From positions 1-22,199 of the IMG/VR virus record IMGVR_UViG_3300004369_000170: a stretch of 22,199 nucleotides of DNA; one strand, 5' to 3'. How positions within the stretch are numbered: the first letter of the stretch is position 1; each line of letters begins with the position of its first letter. Positions 10,590 to 19,805 of the stretch are shown here, piece by piece. This DNA is from a virus. The notes beneath the pieces are model-generated. The model was not told where the DNA came from, did not search any database, and was given only the letters and a program-made list of their open reading frames with translations. The position numbers were made by a program, and so were the translations under genes.

Positions 10590-13500
10590 TTTCCTCATTT
10601 CTTCTTCTCGTAATACCTGACCAGCCATACCACCCATAGGTTGTCCTTGTGGTTGGAAGATGTCTATATTTTGAAAAGGTGATGGCTCTATAGTTGGCAT
10701 AGATACAGGTTGTCTTGGAGCCATAGTGGTTTGAACTTTTGGAGTTGGTTGTTGTTCTTCAGCTTTAGCCTCTTCTCCATAGAATGTTTCTAACAAATCT
10801 TCATCAGATTGAAGCATCTCTTGTGTAAAGCCTAAACCTGATCCCAAAAACCAAGCATTAATTCTTTTTGCTAGTTTTACTTTCTCTCCAATAGTTTTTC
10901 CTTTTTTGAGTAAGTCTGCCACTAAGGCGGGATCTTTCATAGCTTCAAACAAAAAGTCTCTCATCATACTTTGAGGAACTTTGTCTAAAGCGTTTCTTAC
11001 AAATCTTGACCCAGCAGAAGCAGCTATCAAAGAAGCATTTCCTTCGCTAAACGATGCTCCTAATCTAGCACCAATAATTCTTGCCATTAAATCTTGCAAA
11101 GCATTCATTGGTGTATCAATTCCCTCAATAACGCCTTTTTCTAAAATGGATTTCTCCATTACAGCCATCTCATTTACCATTTTTTCTAAGTTTCTGACTT
11201 CATCTACAGTAAATACACCTTTGGTTTTCAGCTTGCTCATTAACGATCTTGGGTCACCCTTTGCGCCAAATTTATCAAACAAAGTTTTATAGAATTTTTG
11301 AAAGGAGATATTGTCTGCTGGTCCTGATTTTAAAGTAGCCCATTCAAATATTGCTGACTTTAATCCATCAACCGCTTCTGGACCTGATTTTTTTGCTTGA
11401 TTAATTATGTTATCTAAATCTCTAAATGGAGTTTTAGATGTCAATATGCTATTTAAAGCTTTAACAGGATTTTCATTTACTTCTTTATTAAGTTTTCCAA
11501 AAGCTGTTTTTTCTGGAAGATTTAATACTCTTTTTTCTCTGTTCTTAAAATGGTTAAGTCTTATCTGTGCTTTGGTAGCGTCTTCAAAATCAGATTTCAT
11601 TCCTAGCTTAGTTAAAACTTCATCGTATTCATTTACAAAAGCTTTGAGTTTATTTGGATTGATGTTTCCATCTTGATCTAGAGCTTTTCTAGCCATTAAC
11701 TGAACAGCTAACTGTTCTGCTTCTCTTAAGGTTCCAAGACCAGTTTCATCTAAAGACTTTATAGTATTCTCTCCAGCGGTTTCTACCAATTGCCCTGTGG
11801 TTTCGTCTATTCTAGAGAGGAAAGTGACAGCATCCTCAATTTGATTCATTCTGGTAAAAGTTATATCTCCAGCAGATTTGTAAGTTTCTCTTATCATTAA
11901 TTCTGGAATTATTTTTTCTGCACCAGTTTTAGTTTTACCAGTAACTTTTCTTGCAAAAGTTCTAGTAAATGTGTCATTTAAGGATTTAGAAAAGCTTCTT
12001 GCAACATCATAAGCATCATCAAAGTCTGCTAATTTATCTAAATCATTTAAAACAGCATCTGCCATTTGTCCAAAGTATCTTGCTTTTGAAGGATCTGTAT
12101 CTGCTTTTGCTCTAGCTTGATCTAGCATCACTGTTCTAAATTTTATTAATTCTCCAACATTTGTTCGCAATCTTTCAATTTCTTTTGAAGCATCTTGGGG
12201 TTTAAAATCTTTAATAGGCGTTACTTTGTGTTGTTCTATAAGATCTTCTAGTTCTTCTATGCGCAATCTTTCGTTTGTTTTTCTTTTAACAAAACTTCTT
12301 ATTTGCCAAGGCAGAGGAGATTCTGGACTTGCTTCGTCTGCTAGTTTTGTAAACGAGCTGAATATGTTGTCTGGTTCAATCTGAATATTTTTGTCTACTT
12401 GTTTCCAAAAAATATCTTCTTGTTCTCTTGCTTCTTTTAAAGCCTGCTTTACCAAATCTTTTTCAATTTCTCCAAGTTCAAATCTGCTTGGTTTTTTATT
12501 AAAGAATATTTTTTGAGATTTTTCTTGAGCTTCTTTTTTTGCTAATCCAAGTCTTGCTTGTAAAATGTTTTTAAAATTTGTTGATCGTATTTGTGAGGCA
12601 GCTTGTAAAGCTTCTTGATCTCCTGTTTGAATTAAAAGTTCAACCAAGTTATTTATAGCAGCAAGATTTTCTTTATTGATTCCTTCTAAATCTGTTGCGA
12701 ATTTAACGCTTTTATTAGCAAGTTCATTTTCTATTCTTGATAAAGTAACGTTGCCTGTTTTTTGAGCCGGAGTTAATTTAATTCCTTGCAATACAGATGG
12801 CTCGTTGAGTGCTGCGATTAAAGCATCTACATCTTCACCAGAATCTTGTAGTATCTTTAATAAGGTGTTTGCTGCTTGAGCCTCTCTACCGCCCTCAGAA
12901 ACTTTAGCTCTTATATTTTTTACAAGACCCTGAATTGGTATGCTTGCTGTTGCAAATATAGTGACTGGATTTAAAAAAGCTCCGCCAATCTCTCCAGTTA
13001 TTCTTGGACCAAGCTCTCCGGGTGCGATAGATTCAGCTACCCCTGCTCCTACTCCTGATCCTATTATTTGACTTAATTCTGCAAACAAAGTTCTTACAGG
13101 ATATTGCATGGTTGTTTCTTTTATTCTTTGCAAAAACTGTGGAGCTTTGCTTCCTATGGCTAATGGTGCTGGCAAAAAGCTGGCTCCATAACCTATTGTC
13201 TTGCCGGCTTCTTCAAAAGGGTAAGCTCCCGGAACTACATCTTCTTGTGGAAAGAAGTATTCTGAAATTCTTGGTGTTTGCGTTCCTGCAGCCAAGGCTG
13301 CTGAAAGACCAGTAACTCCTGCTGATATTCCTTTTAATGGAACAGGACCCGGTACTTTAAAGCCAAGTTTAGCTCCGCCAACAAAAGCCCCTACTGATGG
13401 CAAAGCTTCAGTTAAACCTCTTGCCACTCCTGTTCTTACGCTTTCAAAAGCAGTGGGCATTTTTGCTCCGGTAAGCTCAGATATTATCTCATCATCTGAA

Positions 13501-13622
13501 TAGCCGGATTTTAAAGCAGCCTCATAATCATAGCCCGATGTCTCAGATAGATCTTTAGCTATGTCTGATGCTGTGTAACCAGCATTTAAAGCCTCTCGTA
13601 TATCAAAATCTAATTTAGCCAT
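10581..13622 (-). CDS. Large putative virion protein (1013 aa), internal/ejected type
   Basis: A 1013-residue protein. It begins with two copies of a short motif: FDIREALNAGYTASDIAKDL (about 5-24), then YEAALKSGYSDDEIISEL (33-50). Large virion-internal proteins of marine podoviruses often begin this way. Residues 60-235 are Gly/Ala/Pro-rich with amphipathic or membrane-like segments. Residues about 240-860 are charged and mostly helical. The end is Pro/Gln-rich and disordered. Size, position as last gene of the virion operon and composition suggest an internal or DNA-ejection protein; no enzymatic domain is seen. The start overlaps the upstream stop by eight bases. Confidence 0.65.
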   Translation of the reverse strand: MAKLDFDIREALNAGYTASDIAKDLSETSGYDYEAALKSGYSDDEIISELTGAKMPTAFESVRTGVARGLTEALPSVGAFVGGAKLGFKVPGPVPLKGISAGVTGLSAALAAGTQTPRISEYFFPQEDVVPGAYPFEEAGKTIGYGASFLPAPLAIGSKAPQFLQRIKETTMQYPVRTLFAELSQIIGSGVGAGVAESIAPGELGPRITGEIGGAFLNPVTIFATASIPIQGLVKNIRAKVSEGGREAQAANTLLKILQDSGEDVDALIAALNEPSVLQGIKLTPAQKTGNVTLSRIENELANKSVKFATDLEGINKENLAAINNLVELLIQTGDQEALQAASQIRSTNFKNILQARLGLAKKEAQEKSQKIFFNKKPSRFELGEIEKDLVKQALKEAREQEDIFWKQVDKNIQIEPDNIFSSFTKLADEASPESPLPWQIRSFVKRKTNERLRIEELEDLIEQHKVTPIKDFKPQDASKEIERLRTNVGELIKFRTVMLDQARAKADTDPSKARYFGQMADAVLNDLDKLADFDDAYDVARSFSKSLNDTFTRTFARKVTGKTKTGAEKIIPELMIRETYKSAGDITFTRMNQIEDAVTFLSRIDETTGQLVETAGENTIKSLDETGLGTLREAEQLAVQLMARKALDQDGNINPNKLKAFVNEYDEVLTKLGMKSDFEDATKAQIRLNHFKNREKRVLNLPEKTAFGKLNKEVNENPVKALNSILTSKTPFRDLDNIINQAKKSGPEAVDGLKSAIFEWATLKSGPADNISFQKFYKTLFDKFGAKGDPRSLMSKLKTKGVFTVDEVRNLEKMVNEMAVMEKSILEKGVIEGIDTPMNALQDLMARIIGARLGASFSEGNASLIAASAGSRFVRNALDKVPQSMMRDFLFEAMKDPALVADLLKKGKTIGEKVKLAKRINAWFLGSGLGFTQEMLQSDEDLLETFYGEEAKAEEQQPTPKVQTTMAPRQPVSMPTIEPSPFQNIDIFQPQGQPMGGMAGQVLREEEMRKLI

Positions 13623-15441
13623 TAGGTTGTATATAAAAACTTGCTAAAGGCGGTCTGTTTTCTTGTAAAGAAGCCCTTAAAATTTTGCCTAAACTTCTGT
13701 AGTCTTTAACCAATCTTTCTAATTTTGGCATGTTAATTCTAGCTCCCTCAATTTCATCTGCGCTATAATTACTCGGATTGTCAACTATATCTTGCGCGTC
13801 TCCTAACAAGTTTTCCAAATAATTTGCTGTACTTTCAAATTTTTGAGCCGTTCTTTCAGGTCCTTTTAAAATTGTGGCTGCCTTAGGAGTTAATATATCT
13901 AACATATCAAGAAGTGCTACAGTATCTCTTCCTCTGAATGCGTCTTTAACAATTGTTTTTGTATCAAGTCCTACTTTTTCAATGGTATTAATGGCTGCAT
14001 CTGTATCTTTAAAAGGTTGTCTTTGTAAAAATACTTCAGCAATAGTATTTACTGCATTTTTAAATGCTCCTTGTGTTCCCACAGCGCCATAAACATTTAT
14101 TACTTCCTCTTCTGAAGCTGCTGGCTCAAAATCAATATCTTTGTAAGATTGTTTAGGCTCTTCTGTTGGAGTATAGGCTCCTCTATTAATCAATTCTTTA
14201 GCAATTGGTGGCATTTGTTCTTTTTCGTATGCGCCGCTGCTTGAATTATAAACACCAACTTTTTCAGCGTTATAAAGCTCACTTAAAGATGTTTGTAGGA
14301 TCTTTAGATTGTCTTGTGTTATATCTCCAGAAATAAAATTATCACCGTATTTATTAACATTCGCTAAATGATAGCCTCTTGCGGTTTTTCCAAAAGGCAT
14401 ATCTTCACCATCTTTGTCTCTTTGGCTGACGCCTGAAAATAGTTCCATTGCAAAAGTTTTATCGTTTGGATCGACCAGCTCATTTTCTAGCATAAACTTA
14501 TACATGCTTATTTTGTCTGGCTGTTTTATGCCTTGAATATAATCTTTAAATTCTTTTGAAGCTGGATCAATTCCTGATGCTAAAGCTGTTCTTACTTTTT
14601 CAGGTAATGCTTTAAATCTTTCTAAAGGTGCAAGTTGTGCTCTTTTTTCTTCCTCTAATACCAAATTTAATGCTTGCATTTTTAATGCTTTGTCTTGTTG
14701 GTTTTCAGTGATTGCAATTTTTTGCAAGAATGTAGGAAGATCTTCAAAGGCTTCTGCAAAGTTTTGAAGGAAGCTTTTATCTCCTTTGCCTCCAGCAAGT
14801 TTTAATCCTGATTTTGCTACTTCTAAAAAGGTAAGATATTTAGAATTATTATCATCCATCTCTAAGACATCTTTAAACATAGCAGCTCTTTCAGCTACTT
14901 TTGTTTTTATCTCGTCTGCTGATAGAGATGGAACAGTCTTTAAAAACTCATTTAAAAATTCGTAAGGATCTTTTTGAGGCGATGGTTTTGGTTCTTTTTC
15001 TTTAGTCGGCTCTTTTCTAATTTCTGCTAAATTTTTAATTCTTGCTTCTAACTCAGTCTCGGTGATGTCTCCCTCTTCAAAAGCTTTCTGTATTTTTTGT
15101 TCTGTAGTTAGCTCTTCTTCTGTCGTTGGAACAGGCATCTTAATAGTGGGTGCAATATCTACTGTTTGCATACCAGCTACAGGCTGTCTAGAAAACGCAG
15201 AAGCGTAATCAATAGAGCCTAGCGGCTGCACTGCAAAAGGATCAATAGACCTAGGATCCATATAAGAAAATTGATTATTTGGTAGACTCGTTGGTAGGTT
15301 TAAACCCGCTCCAGCCATACCAGCAATTTGCACAGGTGCTGTTGTTGGTTGCTGTGAAAGTATGGGTCTTACGTTTTGAGGTATTCTTGTTAAAGAACCT
15401 ATGCCTTGTGGAACACCTCGAATGTCATCAAAGTTAACCAT
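13615..15441 (-). CDS. Putative virion protein (608 aa)
   Basis: A 608-residue protein without a recognisable enzymatic domain. Residues 1-100 are Pro/Gln/Thr-rich and extended. About 105-165 is a charged linker (TEEELTTEQKIQKAFEEGD, then KEPTKEKEPKPSPQKDP). The remainder is helical, including LTFLEVAKSGLKLAGGKGD and an acidic C-terminal domain ending in FYIQPNG. It lies between other virion genes and is joined to both by eight-base overlaps, so it is probably a structural or internal protein. Marine phage genomes often carry such a gene at this place. Confidence 0.6.
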   Translation of the reverse strand: MVNFDDIRGVPQGIGSLTRIPQNVRPILSQQPTTAPVQIAGMAGAGLNLPTSLPNNQFSYMDPRSIDPFAVQPLGSIDYASAFSRQPVAGMQTVDIAPTIKMPVPTTEEELTTEQKIQKAFEEGDITETELEARIKNLAEIRKEPTKEKEPKPSPQKDPYEFLNEFLKTVPSLSADEIKTKVAERAAMFKDVLEMDDNNSKYLTFLEVAKSGLKLAGGKGDKSFLQNFAEAFEDLPTFLQKIAITENQQDKALKMQALNLVLEEEKRAQLAPLERFKALPEKVRTALASGIDPASKEFKDYIQGIKQPDKISMYKFMLENELVDPNDKTFAMELFSGVSQRDKDGEDMPFGKTARGYHLANVNKYGDNFISGDITQDNLKILQTSLSELYNAEKVGVYNSSSGAYEKEQMPPIAKELINRGAYTPTEEPKQSYKDIDFEPAASEEEVINVYGAVGTQGAFKNAVNTIAEVFLQRQPFKDTDAAINTIEKVGLDTKTIVKDAFRGRDTVALLDMLDILTPKAATILKGPERTAQKFESTANYLENLLGDAQDIVDNPSNYSADEIEGARINMPKLERLVKDYRSLGKILRASLQENRPPLASFYIQPNG

Positions 15442-16150
15442 TTCTTGGACTTACACCTAATACGTCAGTTTTTTCTAATATTTGAAACTTAGATGGCTGT
15501 GGTGTCATACCGCTAGTATCTTTATTTCTGCTTAAAATCTCTTGAACTTGTTCATTGATGTTTTGTCTATCTGAGTCAAGCAAGTTTTCATTTTGTAATA
15601 GATTCATAAGAAAAGCTAGCTGTCTTTCATCTTCTGTTGGGATGCTACTACCAAATTTTAAATTCTCCTCACTTTGGTTTAGGAATTCTATTAATGGGTC
15701 GCCGCCAACATTCATCATTACTGGCTCTTGCATTTCTCCCATATTTCCCATTCCTTCCATTTGACTTTGTAGTTCCAATACAACGATTGGTTGTACTAAA
15801 GCCAATACAGAATCAGGCGTTGCCATAGCATCTTCTTCACCAACCAACATAGCTAATTCTTGCTTTCTTTCGTTGATTGGTTTTTCATCGCCACGAATAG
15901 CGTTGATAATTTGCTCATAGTTTTCTGCAGCATCAATTTTTTGACCCATTTCTGCGCCAACTGCTTGACCAGTTAATTGTGCTTCAGCTTCTGTTTGAGC
16001 AATAAGATCCTCAGGCGATCCAGCCATCCCCGTGAGAGGAGAAGACATGGTAGTATCAGATTCGGGAACGACCAGACCGCCATCTTGGAACATTTTTCTT
16101 TTCATTAAAGGGTTTTCTATTTGTTGTTGCATCATACTTCTATTCATCAT
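15434..16150 (-). CDS. Putative virion-associated protein (238 aa), Met/Gln-rich
   Basis: A 238-residue protein, start at one of two adjacent ATGs. The N-terminus PLMKRKMFQDGGLVVPESD carries the M-F-x-D-G-G motif that several marine phage virion genes share; the 571-residue protein upstream has the similar AFAGGGD. The middle is acidic and helical, with a Met/Gly/Gln stretch (QMEGMGNMGEMQEPVMMNVG) around 130-150. It has no enzyme signature. It starts three bases after the upstream stop and overlaps the next gene by eight bases. Confidence 0.6.
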   Translation of the reverse strand: MMNRSMMQQQIENPLMKRKMFQDGGLVVPESDTTMSSPLTGMAGSPEDLIAQTEAEAQLTGQAVGAEMGQKIDAAENYEQIINAIRGDEKPINERKQELAMLVGEEDAMATPDSVLALVQPIVVLELQSQMEGMGNMGEMQEPVMMNVGGDPLIEFLNQSEENLKFGSSIPTEDERQLAFLMNLLQNENLLDSDRQNINEQVQEILSRNKDTSGMTPQPSKFQILEKTDVLGVSPRNG

Positions 16151-16153
16151 TTA

Positions 16154-17623
16154 TTAAGCTCCAAATAATCCTATTTGTTTAGCAGCTCCTGCTGCTCCTA
16201 GTGCTGCTATACCAAGACCAGCTACTTGCTGGAACGGACTAGCAGACGGTGTGGTTGAAGTTTGTATCATTTGCTGAGAAGTCGGTGCTCCTCTGTAAAT
16301 ATCTGATACAAATCCCAATCTTTGATAAGGCTCGTACAACTGTTGCATTTGTGAGGCTCTTTGAGCTTCCAACACATTTTGTGCTTGTTGTTGACCCATT
16401 GCGCCTATTGTAGCAAGAGACTGTATATCTCTGCCAGCTAAAGCTTGAGCAGCTTCGCCTGCGCCTATTTGGGTAACGCCTAATTGTCCTAATGCTTGAG
16501 CTTGCCTTAATCTTTGTTCAGCAGCACCAAGCCCTAATTGTCCAGCTTGTTGACCTAATCCGCCAAGCACTCCAGCTTGCTGTCTAGCAGCTGCTGCTTG
16601 AGCTTCAGACATGCCTGCGAGTTGCTGGCTTTGTGCTAAAGCTTGCTGTGCTTTCATTAATTCTGTTTGATTTAGAGCCTGACCTTGAGCAAGTTTTGCA
16701 GCTGCTTGTTGAGCTTGAATATCTCCAAGACCTGCAGCTCTTTGTAAGGCTGTTTGTACATCCACTTGAGCAAGTTGACCGTATTGCTGACCAAGTTGAG
16801 CTTGTAAAGCAGCCAAACCAGCCTGTCTTGCTTGTTGAGCTTCAAATGCCTGTTGAGCAGCCTGTTGTTGTCTGCCAAATCCAGCGCTTCTAATTCCAGC
16901 CACAGCTTCGGCTGCGCCTCTGCCAGCCGCTCTTTGTAATTCTTCGCCAAGCAATCTACTTCTAGCTCCGCCAAAAGCACCAGCACTTACAGCTTGCGCT
17001 CTTCTAGCAATATCTTGTTGAGCGGTTTGCTCTTCAATGTCTTTTAAAGTTTGTTGAACTACTTGTTGTTCAAATGGGTCGTAGAACGCCTGTGCTTGCT
17101 CTGGTCTGAACGCTTGAGTTGAAAGCAACCCAGATATACCAGCTTGTCCAAGCTGTCCGTATGCGCCACCAAATTGAGGCATAGCCTGTCTATAAATTTG
17201 TTGAGATTCACCGTACTGAGGTGCTGCTTGTTGTAAAGCGCCAAGACCAATGCCGGTTACACCTGCTTGTCTTGCTAATTGTTGAGCTTCACCAAAAGAA
17301 GGAAGTCCAGTTCTTGCAACACCTGCTGCCTCTTCGGTAAGAGCCATTCCTCTACCAATATCAGGTCTTGCTTCTTCTGCTGCGGTAACTCCTCTAGCTA
17401 TAGCCTCTGCACCGGTTTTTAAATAAGGTGCAAAGCCTCCAAGACCTTGTCTTGTGAGCTGCATAGCCATAAGTTGATCTGGAGTAAATCCAGCAACCAT
17501 TTGAGGTGGTAATACAATACCTTGAGTTGCAAGCTGTCTAGCTGCATCCATTAACGCCAGTTTTCTTGCTTCTATTTCTGGCGCTTCTCTTGCGTATTGA
17601 GTGATGGTTTGTGTTTCTGCCAT
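16154..17623 (-). CDS. Ala/Gln-rich putative tail or virion protein (489 aa)
   Basis: A 489-residue protein dominated by Ala, Gln, Gly, Leu and Arg. After an N-terminal helix region (1-60, with FTPDQLMAMQLTRQGLGGF), residues about 80-420 consist of long helices rich in QQA, AQA and RQAG steps with Gln/Ala spacing like a coiled coil or fibre shaft. Residues 430-489 are a short hydrophobic Gly/Ala end. No cysteine and no enzymatic motif are seen. It is probably structural. The repetitive codons make spurious open frames on other strands. It starts in a TAATG junction with the upstream gene. Confidence 0.6.
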   Translation of the reverse strand: MAETQTITQYAREAPEIEARKLALMDAARQLATQGIVLPPQMVAGFTPDQLMAMQLTRQGLGGFAPYLKTGAEAIARGVTAAEEARPDIGRGMALTEEAAGVARTGLPSFGEAQQLARQAGVTGIGLGALQQAAPQYGESQQIYRQAMPQFGGAYGQLGQAGISGLLSTQAFRPEQAQAFYDPFEQQVVQQTLKDIEEQTAQQDIARRAQAVSAGAFGGARSRLLGEELQRAAGRGAAEAVAGIRSAGFGRQQQAAQQAFEAQQARQAGLAALQAQLGQQYGQLAQVDVQTALQRAAGLGDIQAQQAAAKLAQGQALNQTELMKAQQALAQSQQLAGMSEAQAAAARQQAGVLGGLGQQAGQLGLGAAEQRLRQAQALGQLGVTQIGAGEAAQALAGRDIQSLATIGAMGQQQAQNVLEAQRASQMQQLYEPYQRLGFVSDIYRGAPTSQQMIQTSTTPSASPFQQVAGLGIAALGAAGAAKQIGLFGA

Positions 17624-19338
17624 TATGCGTAATTCTCTAATTGATTCATCATTTTGTACATATTCTGTACGCCTAATTCTCTATCGCCATTACCAGCTCC
17701 TCTTACCGCTTTTGCGGTAAATACAAATTCACCATCAGAAAGCATGGCTGGTATGCTATCGCTTATTCCTGTTCCCGGTCCATTAATATCTCCTCCATTT
17801 GCTACATTTAAAGCGTAATTATAGGGAGACTGTAATGGGTTGTATTGAATATATTGTGGAGTAAATGCTCCTTGTGGAAATCCGTATTTGAGTGGATCTT
17901 GAGCCAATAACTGCTCTCCTGTTATTGGGTCAACATACACTGGTTCTTCTACTTGAGTTCCATAACCCATCAACGCTGTATATCCTAGCGCTTTAGTTGG
18001 GCTAAATGGTAGTTTACTAATAAATGGCATATCCTGTTCAAACCCAAATTGTCTTCTTGGGTCTAAGAATTGTTTTGCCTGTGTAAACATGGTTGGTTGA
18101 TAAGGAACTACAATTTCTTGACCAATCATAAGCTGATTAAAGTTAACGTTTGGATTTAATCTTTGTAATTCTGACATTCCACCGTATTGTTCAGCAAGAT
18201 CAGCTAATTGCGTAGTGTCTTGAATTTTAACCTTATCAAATAATTGGGTGGTAGATGTATCTGCTGCTGTTGTTGTTACAGATCCAGTAGGTACAGAGGT
18301 TACTGACGGTGTTGTCGTAGCCGGAGTTATTTGTGCTGGTTGTTGTTGTCCTATAAATTCTGCTATTTGTTGTGGTGTTCCGCTTGGCGCTGCTACAGTT
18401 CCTTCCATAGCCAATAAATCTGGTGCGCCTTTACCAAAAGTTTCAACAAAAAATTGTGCTTCTGCAGGAGATTGTTGATACATTTTGCTAAATTCTGCTG
18501 GGCTTAATCCGCTTGCTTTAAACATTTCTAAATTTTGTATTCCTGCGTCTTTTAAAGCTTTTGAGTAAAATACATTGTTACCTCCAGCTTGAATTGCAAC
18601 ATTAGGATCTCCCATAAATCCTTCAACGAATGATCCTCCTTGCATTTTATTAGAAACACCTCTTACAGCGCCTCCAGTTAATGCTCCAATTCCAGCTCCT
18701 TTTAGAACATCTTTTAAGTCTCCTCCAGTAAGCGCCGCTCCAACTCCGCCAGAAAGAGCGCCAAACATCATTGCGTTTCTAACAGGATCTAGACCTAATG
18801 GAGCTGCTAATCCTTGTGAAATTCCGGCTGTTAAGCCTGTAATAGCTGCTGCTTTTAATGATGTTTCAAAATCCCCTGTTTGATAATAAGTTCCAAGACC
18901 GCTTCCAATCATTGCTCCCGGTATGCCGCCTATCATAAAACCAACAACAGCTCCTACAGTTGGTGCTATTTTTTTGAATACTTTTTTTACTGATTTGAAA
19001 ACTTTTTTTATACTTTTAAGTGGATTAAATCCGTATTGAGGTATGCCTTGCGGATTGAGCGATCCGATACCGCCAACAGTTTTTAAAAGCAGTTCTTCTT
19101 GCGGCGTTACTGCTGCAAGTCTTGTGTCTTGAGATAGTCCTCCTTGAAGAAGTTTAGAGAAATCAACGGGTTTGTAAGGTTTTACGTCTCCTCCACCAGC
19201 AAAAGCTTGCACAAGCATTTTTCCACCAGCTGTTTGACCTCTCAAAATGTTAGCCACGTTTTTATACATGGATTTATTCATAATGGGAGATGCAGGTGTA
19301 AAACTTACCTGTCTTTGAATGGACATAATACCTTGCAT
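17623..19338 (-). CDS. Virion protein with glycine-zipper segment and LysM-like domain (571 aa)
   Basis: A 571-residue protein. Residues 105-125 are strongly basic (KSIKKVFKSVKKVFKKIAP). About 126-225 is a Gly/Ala-rich hydrophobic region (GAVVGFMIGGIPGAMIGSGL) like membrane-penetrating glycine zippers. About 335-365 is a Thr/Pro linker. About 369-413 resembles LysM (LADLAEQYGGMSELQRLNPN, then LMIGQEIVVP), a peptidoglycan-binding fold. The end (515-555) carries GPGTGISDSIPAMLSDGEFV and TAKAVRGAGNG, a motif I know from many marine phage virion proteins. The combination suggests a role at the cell envelope during DNA entry. ATG 19338 and ATG 19326 are both possible starts. Confidence 0.65.
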   Translation of the reverse strand: MQGIMSIQRQVSFTPASPIMNKSMYKNVANILRGQTAGGKMLVQAFAGGGDVKPYKPVDFSKLLQGGLSQDTRLAAVTPQEELLLKTVGGIGSLNPQGIPQYGFNPLKSIKKVFKSVKKVFKKIAPTVGAVVGFMIGGIPGAMIGSGLGTYYQTGDFETSLKAAAITGLTAGISQGLAAPLGLDPVRNAMMFGALSGGVGAALTGGDLKDVLKGAGIGALTGGAVRGVSNKMQGGSFVEGFMGDPNVAIQAGGNNVFYSKALKDAGIQNLEMFKASGLSPAEFSKMYQQSPAEAQFFVETFGKGAPDLLAMEGTVAAPSGTPQQIAEFIGQQQPAQITPATTTPSVTSVPTGSVTTTAADTSTTQLFDKVKIQDTTQLADLAEQYGGMSELQRLNPNVNFNQLMIGQEIVVPYQPTMFTQAKQFLDPRRQFGFEQDMPFISKLPFSPTKALGYTALMGYGTQVEEPVYVDPITGEQLLAQDPLKYGFPQGAFTPQYIQYNPLQSPYNYALNVANGGDINGPGTGISDSIPAMLSDGEFVFTAKAVRGAGNGDRELGVQNMYKMMNQLENYA

Positions 19339-19484
19339 GTTTATGTTGTTTTTCCTCTAGCTATAGTCATAATTATGTTTGTTTTGCTTTTTGCGAGACT
19401 GATGCTTTACAGCATTGTTCGAGATAGGGCAGACAGCACGTCTGAAGTCTTTATTTTGGTATTAAATTGGCTTTTTTGCAAGTA
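19339..19484. other. Gap in the virion operon with two small hairpins
   Basis: This 146-base gap breaks an otherwise gapless minus-strand operon. It holds CAGAC-N5-GTCTG and ATGCT-GTAA-AGCAT inverted repeats (minus-strand reading) but no T tract. On the plus strand an open frame of 37 codons (ATG 19375, stop 19486-19488) would encode a hydrophobic peptide without a ribosome binding site. I see no clear promoter. The gap may carry a processing site or a promoter I cannot recognise. Confidence 0.4.
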
Positions 19485-19805
19485 TTAACTGGTAGTAACT
19501 GAGACAGTTCCAAGAGATCCAGTAAGACCAAAACCTAAATCATTATTAACATAGAACTGAGAGGCAAAAAGATCTCTCCATCTTGTGCCATCCCAGCACT
19601 GCAAAGTGTCAGTATTGGTATTAAAAATAATGCTTCCGGGGTTAAAAAACAATTCATTTCTATCATTATTGTTTAATTGTCTTGTATTATCTGGATCAAA
19701 GGTTCCTAGGTTAATTTCTAGTATTCTTACTAATCTATTATAGGTATCAGAAGTTACTTCTTGCCCGATAGCAATAGGCAACCTAGTTTGTAAAAGCTTG
19801 CTCAT
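19485..19805 (-). CDS. Small putative structural protein (106 aa)
   Basis: A 106-residue protein. After an N-terminal helix (SDTYNRLVRILEINLGTF), the segment NPGSIIFNTNTDTLQCWDGT and RWRDL is the short beta motif found in many phage fibre or decoration proteins, where a Trp-Asp-Gly turn follows a printed-value-like loop. The end is Gly/Ser/Thr-rich. The start overlaps the stop of the tail protein gene by four bases (ATGA). It is probably an accessory tail or capsid component. Confidence 0.6.
   Translation of the reverse strand: MSKLLQTRLPIAIGQEVTSDTYNRLVRILEINLGTFDPDNTRQLNNNDRNELFFNPGSIIFNTNTDTLQCWDGTRWRDLFASQFYVNNDLGFGLTGSLGTVSVTTS

Noticed and set aside
16633-17250. Several Leu/Gln/Val-rich open frames
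   Set aside because: They arise from the repetitive Gln/Ala codons of the 489-residue virion gene read in other frames.
19144-19488. Plus-strand gene of 114 codons
   Set aside because: Two thirds is antisense to the 571-residue gene's start and no ribosome binding site is visible. Only the last 37 codons lie in the gap, and these lack support.
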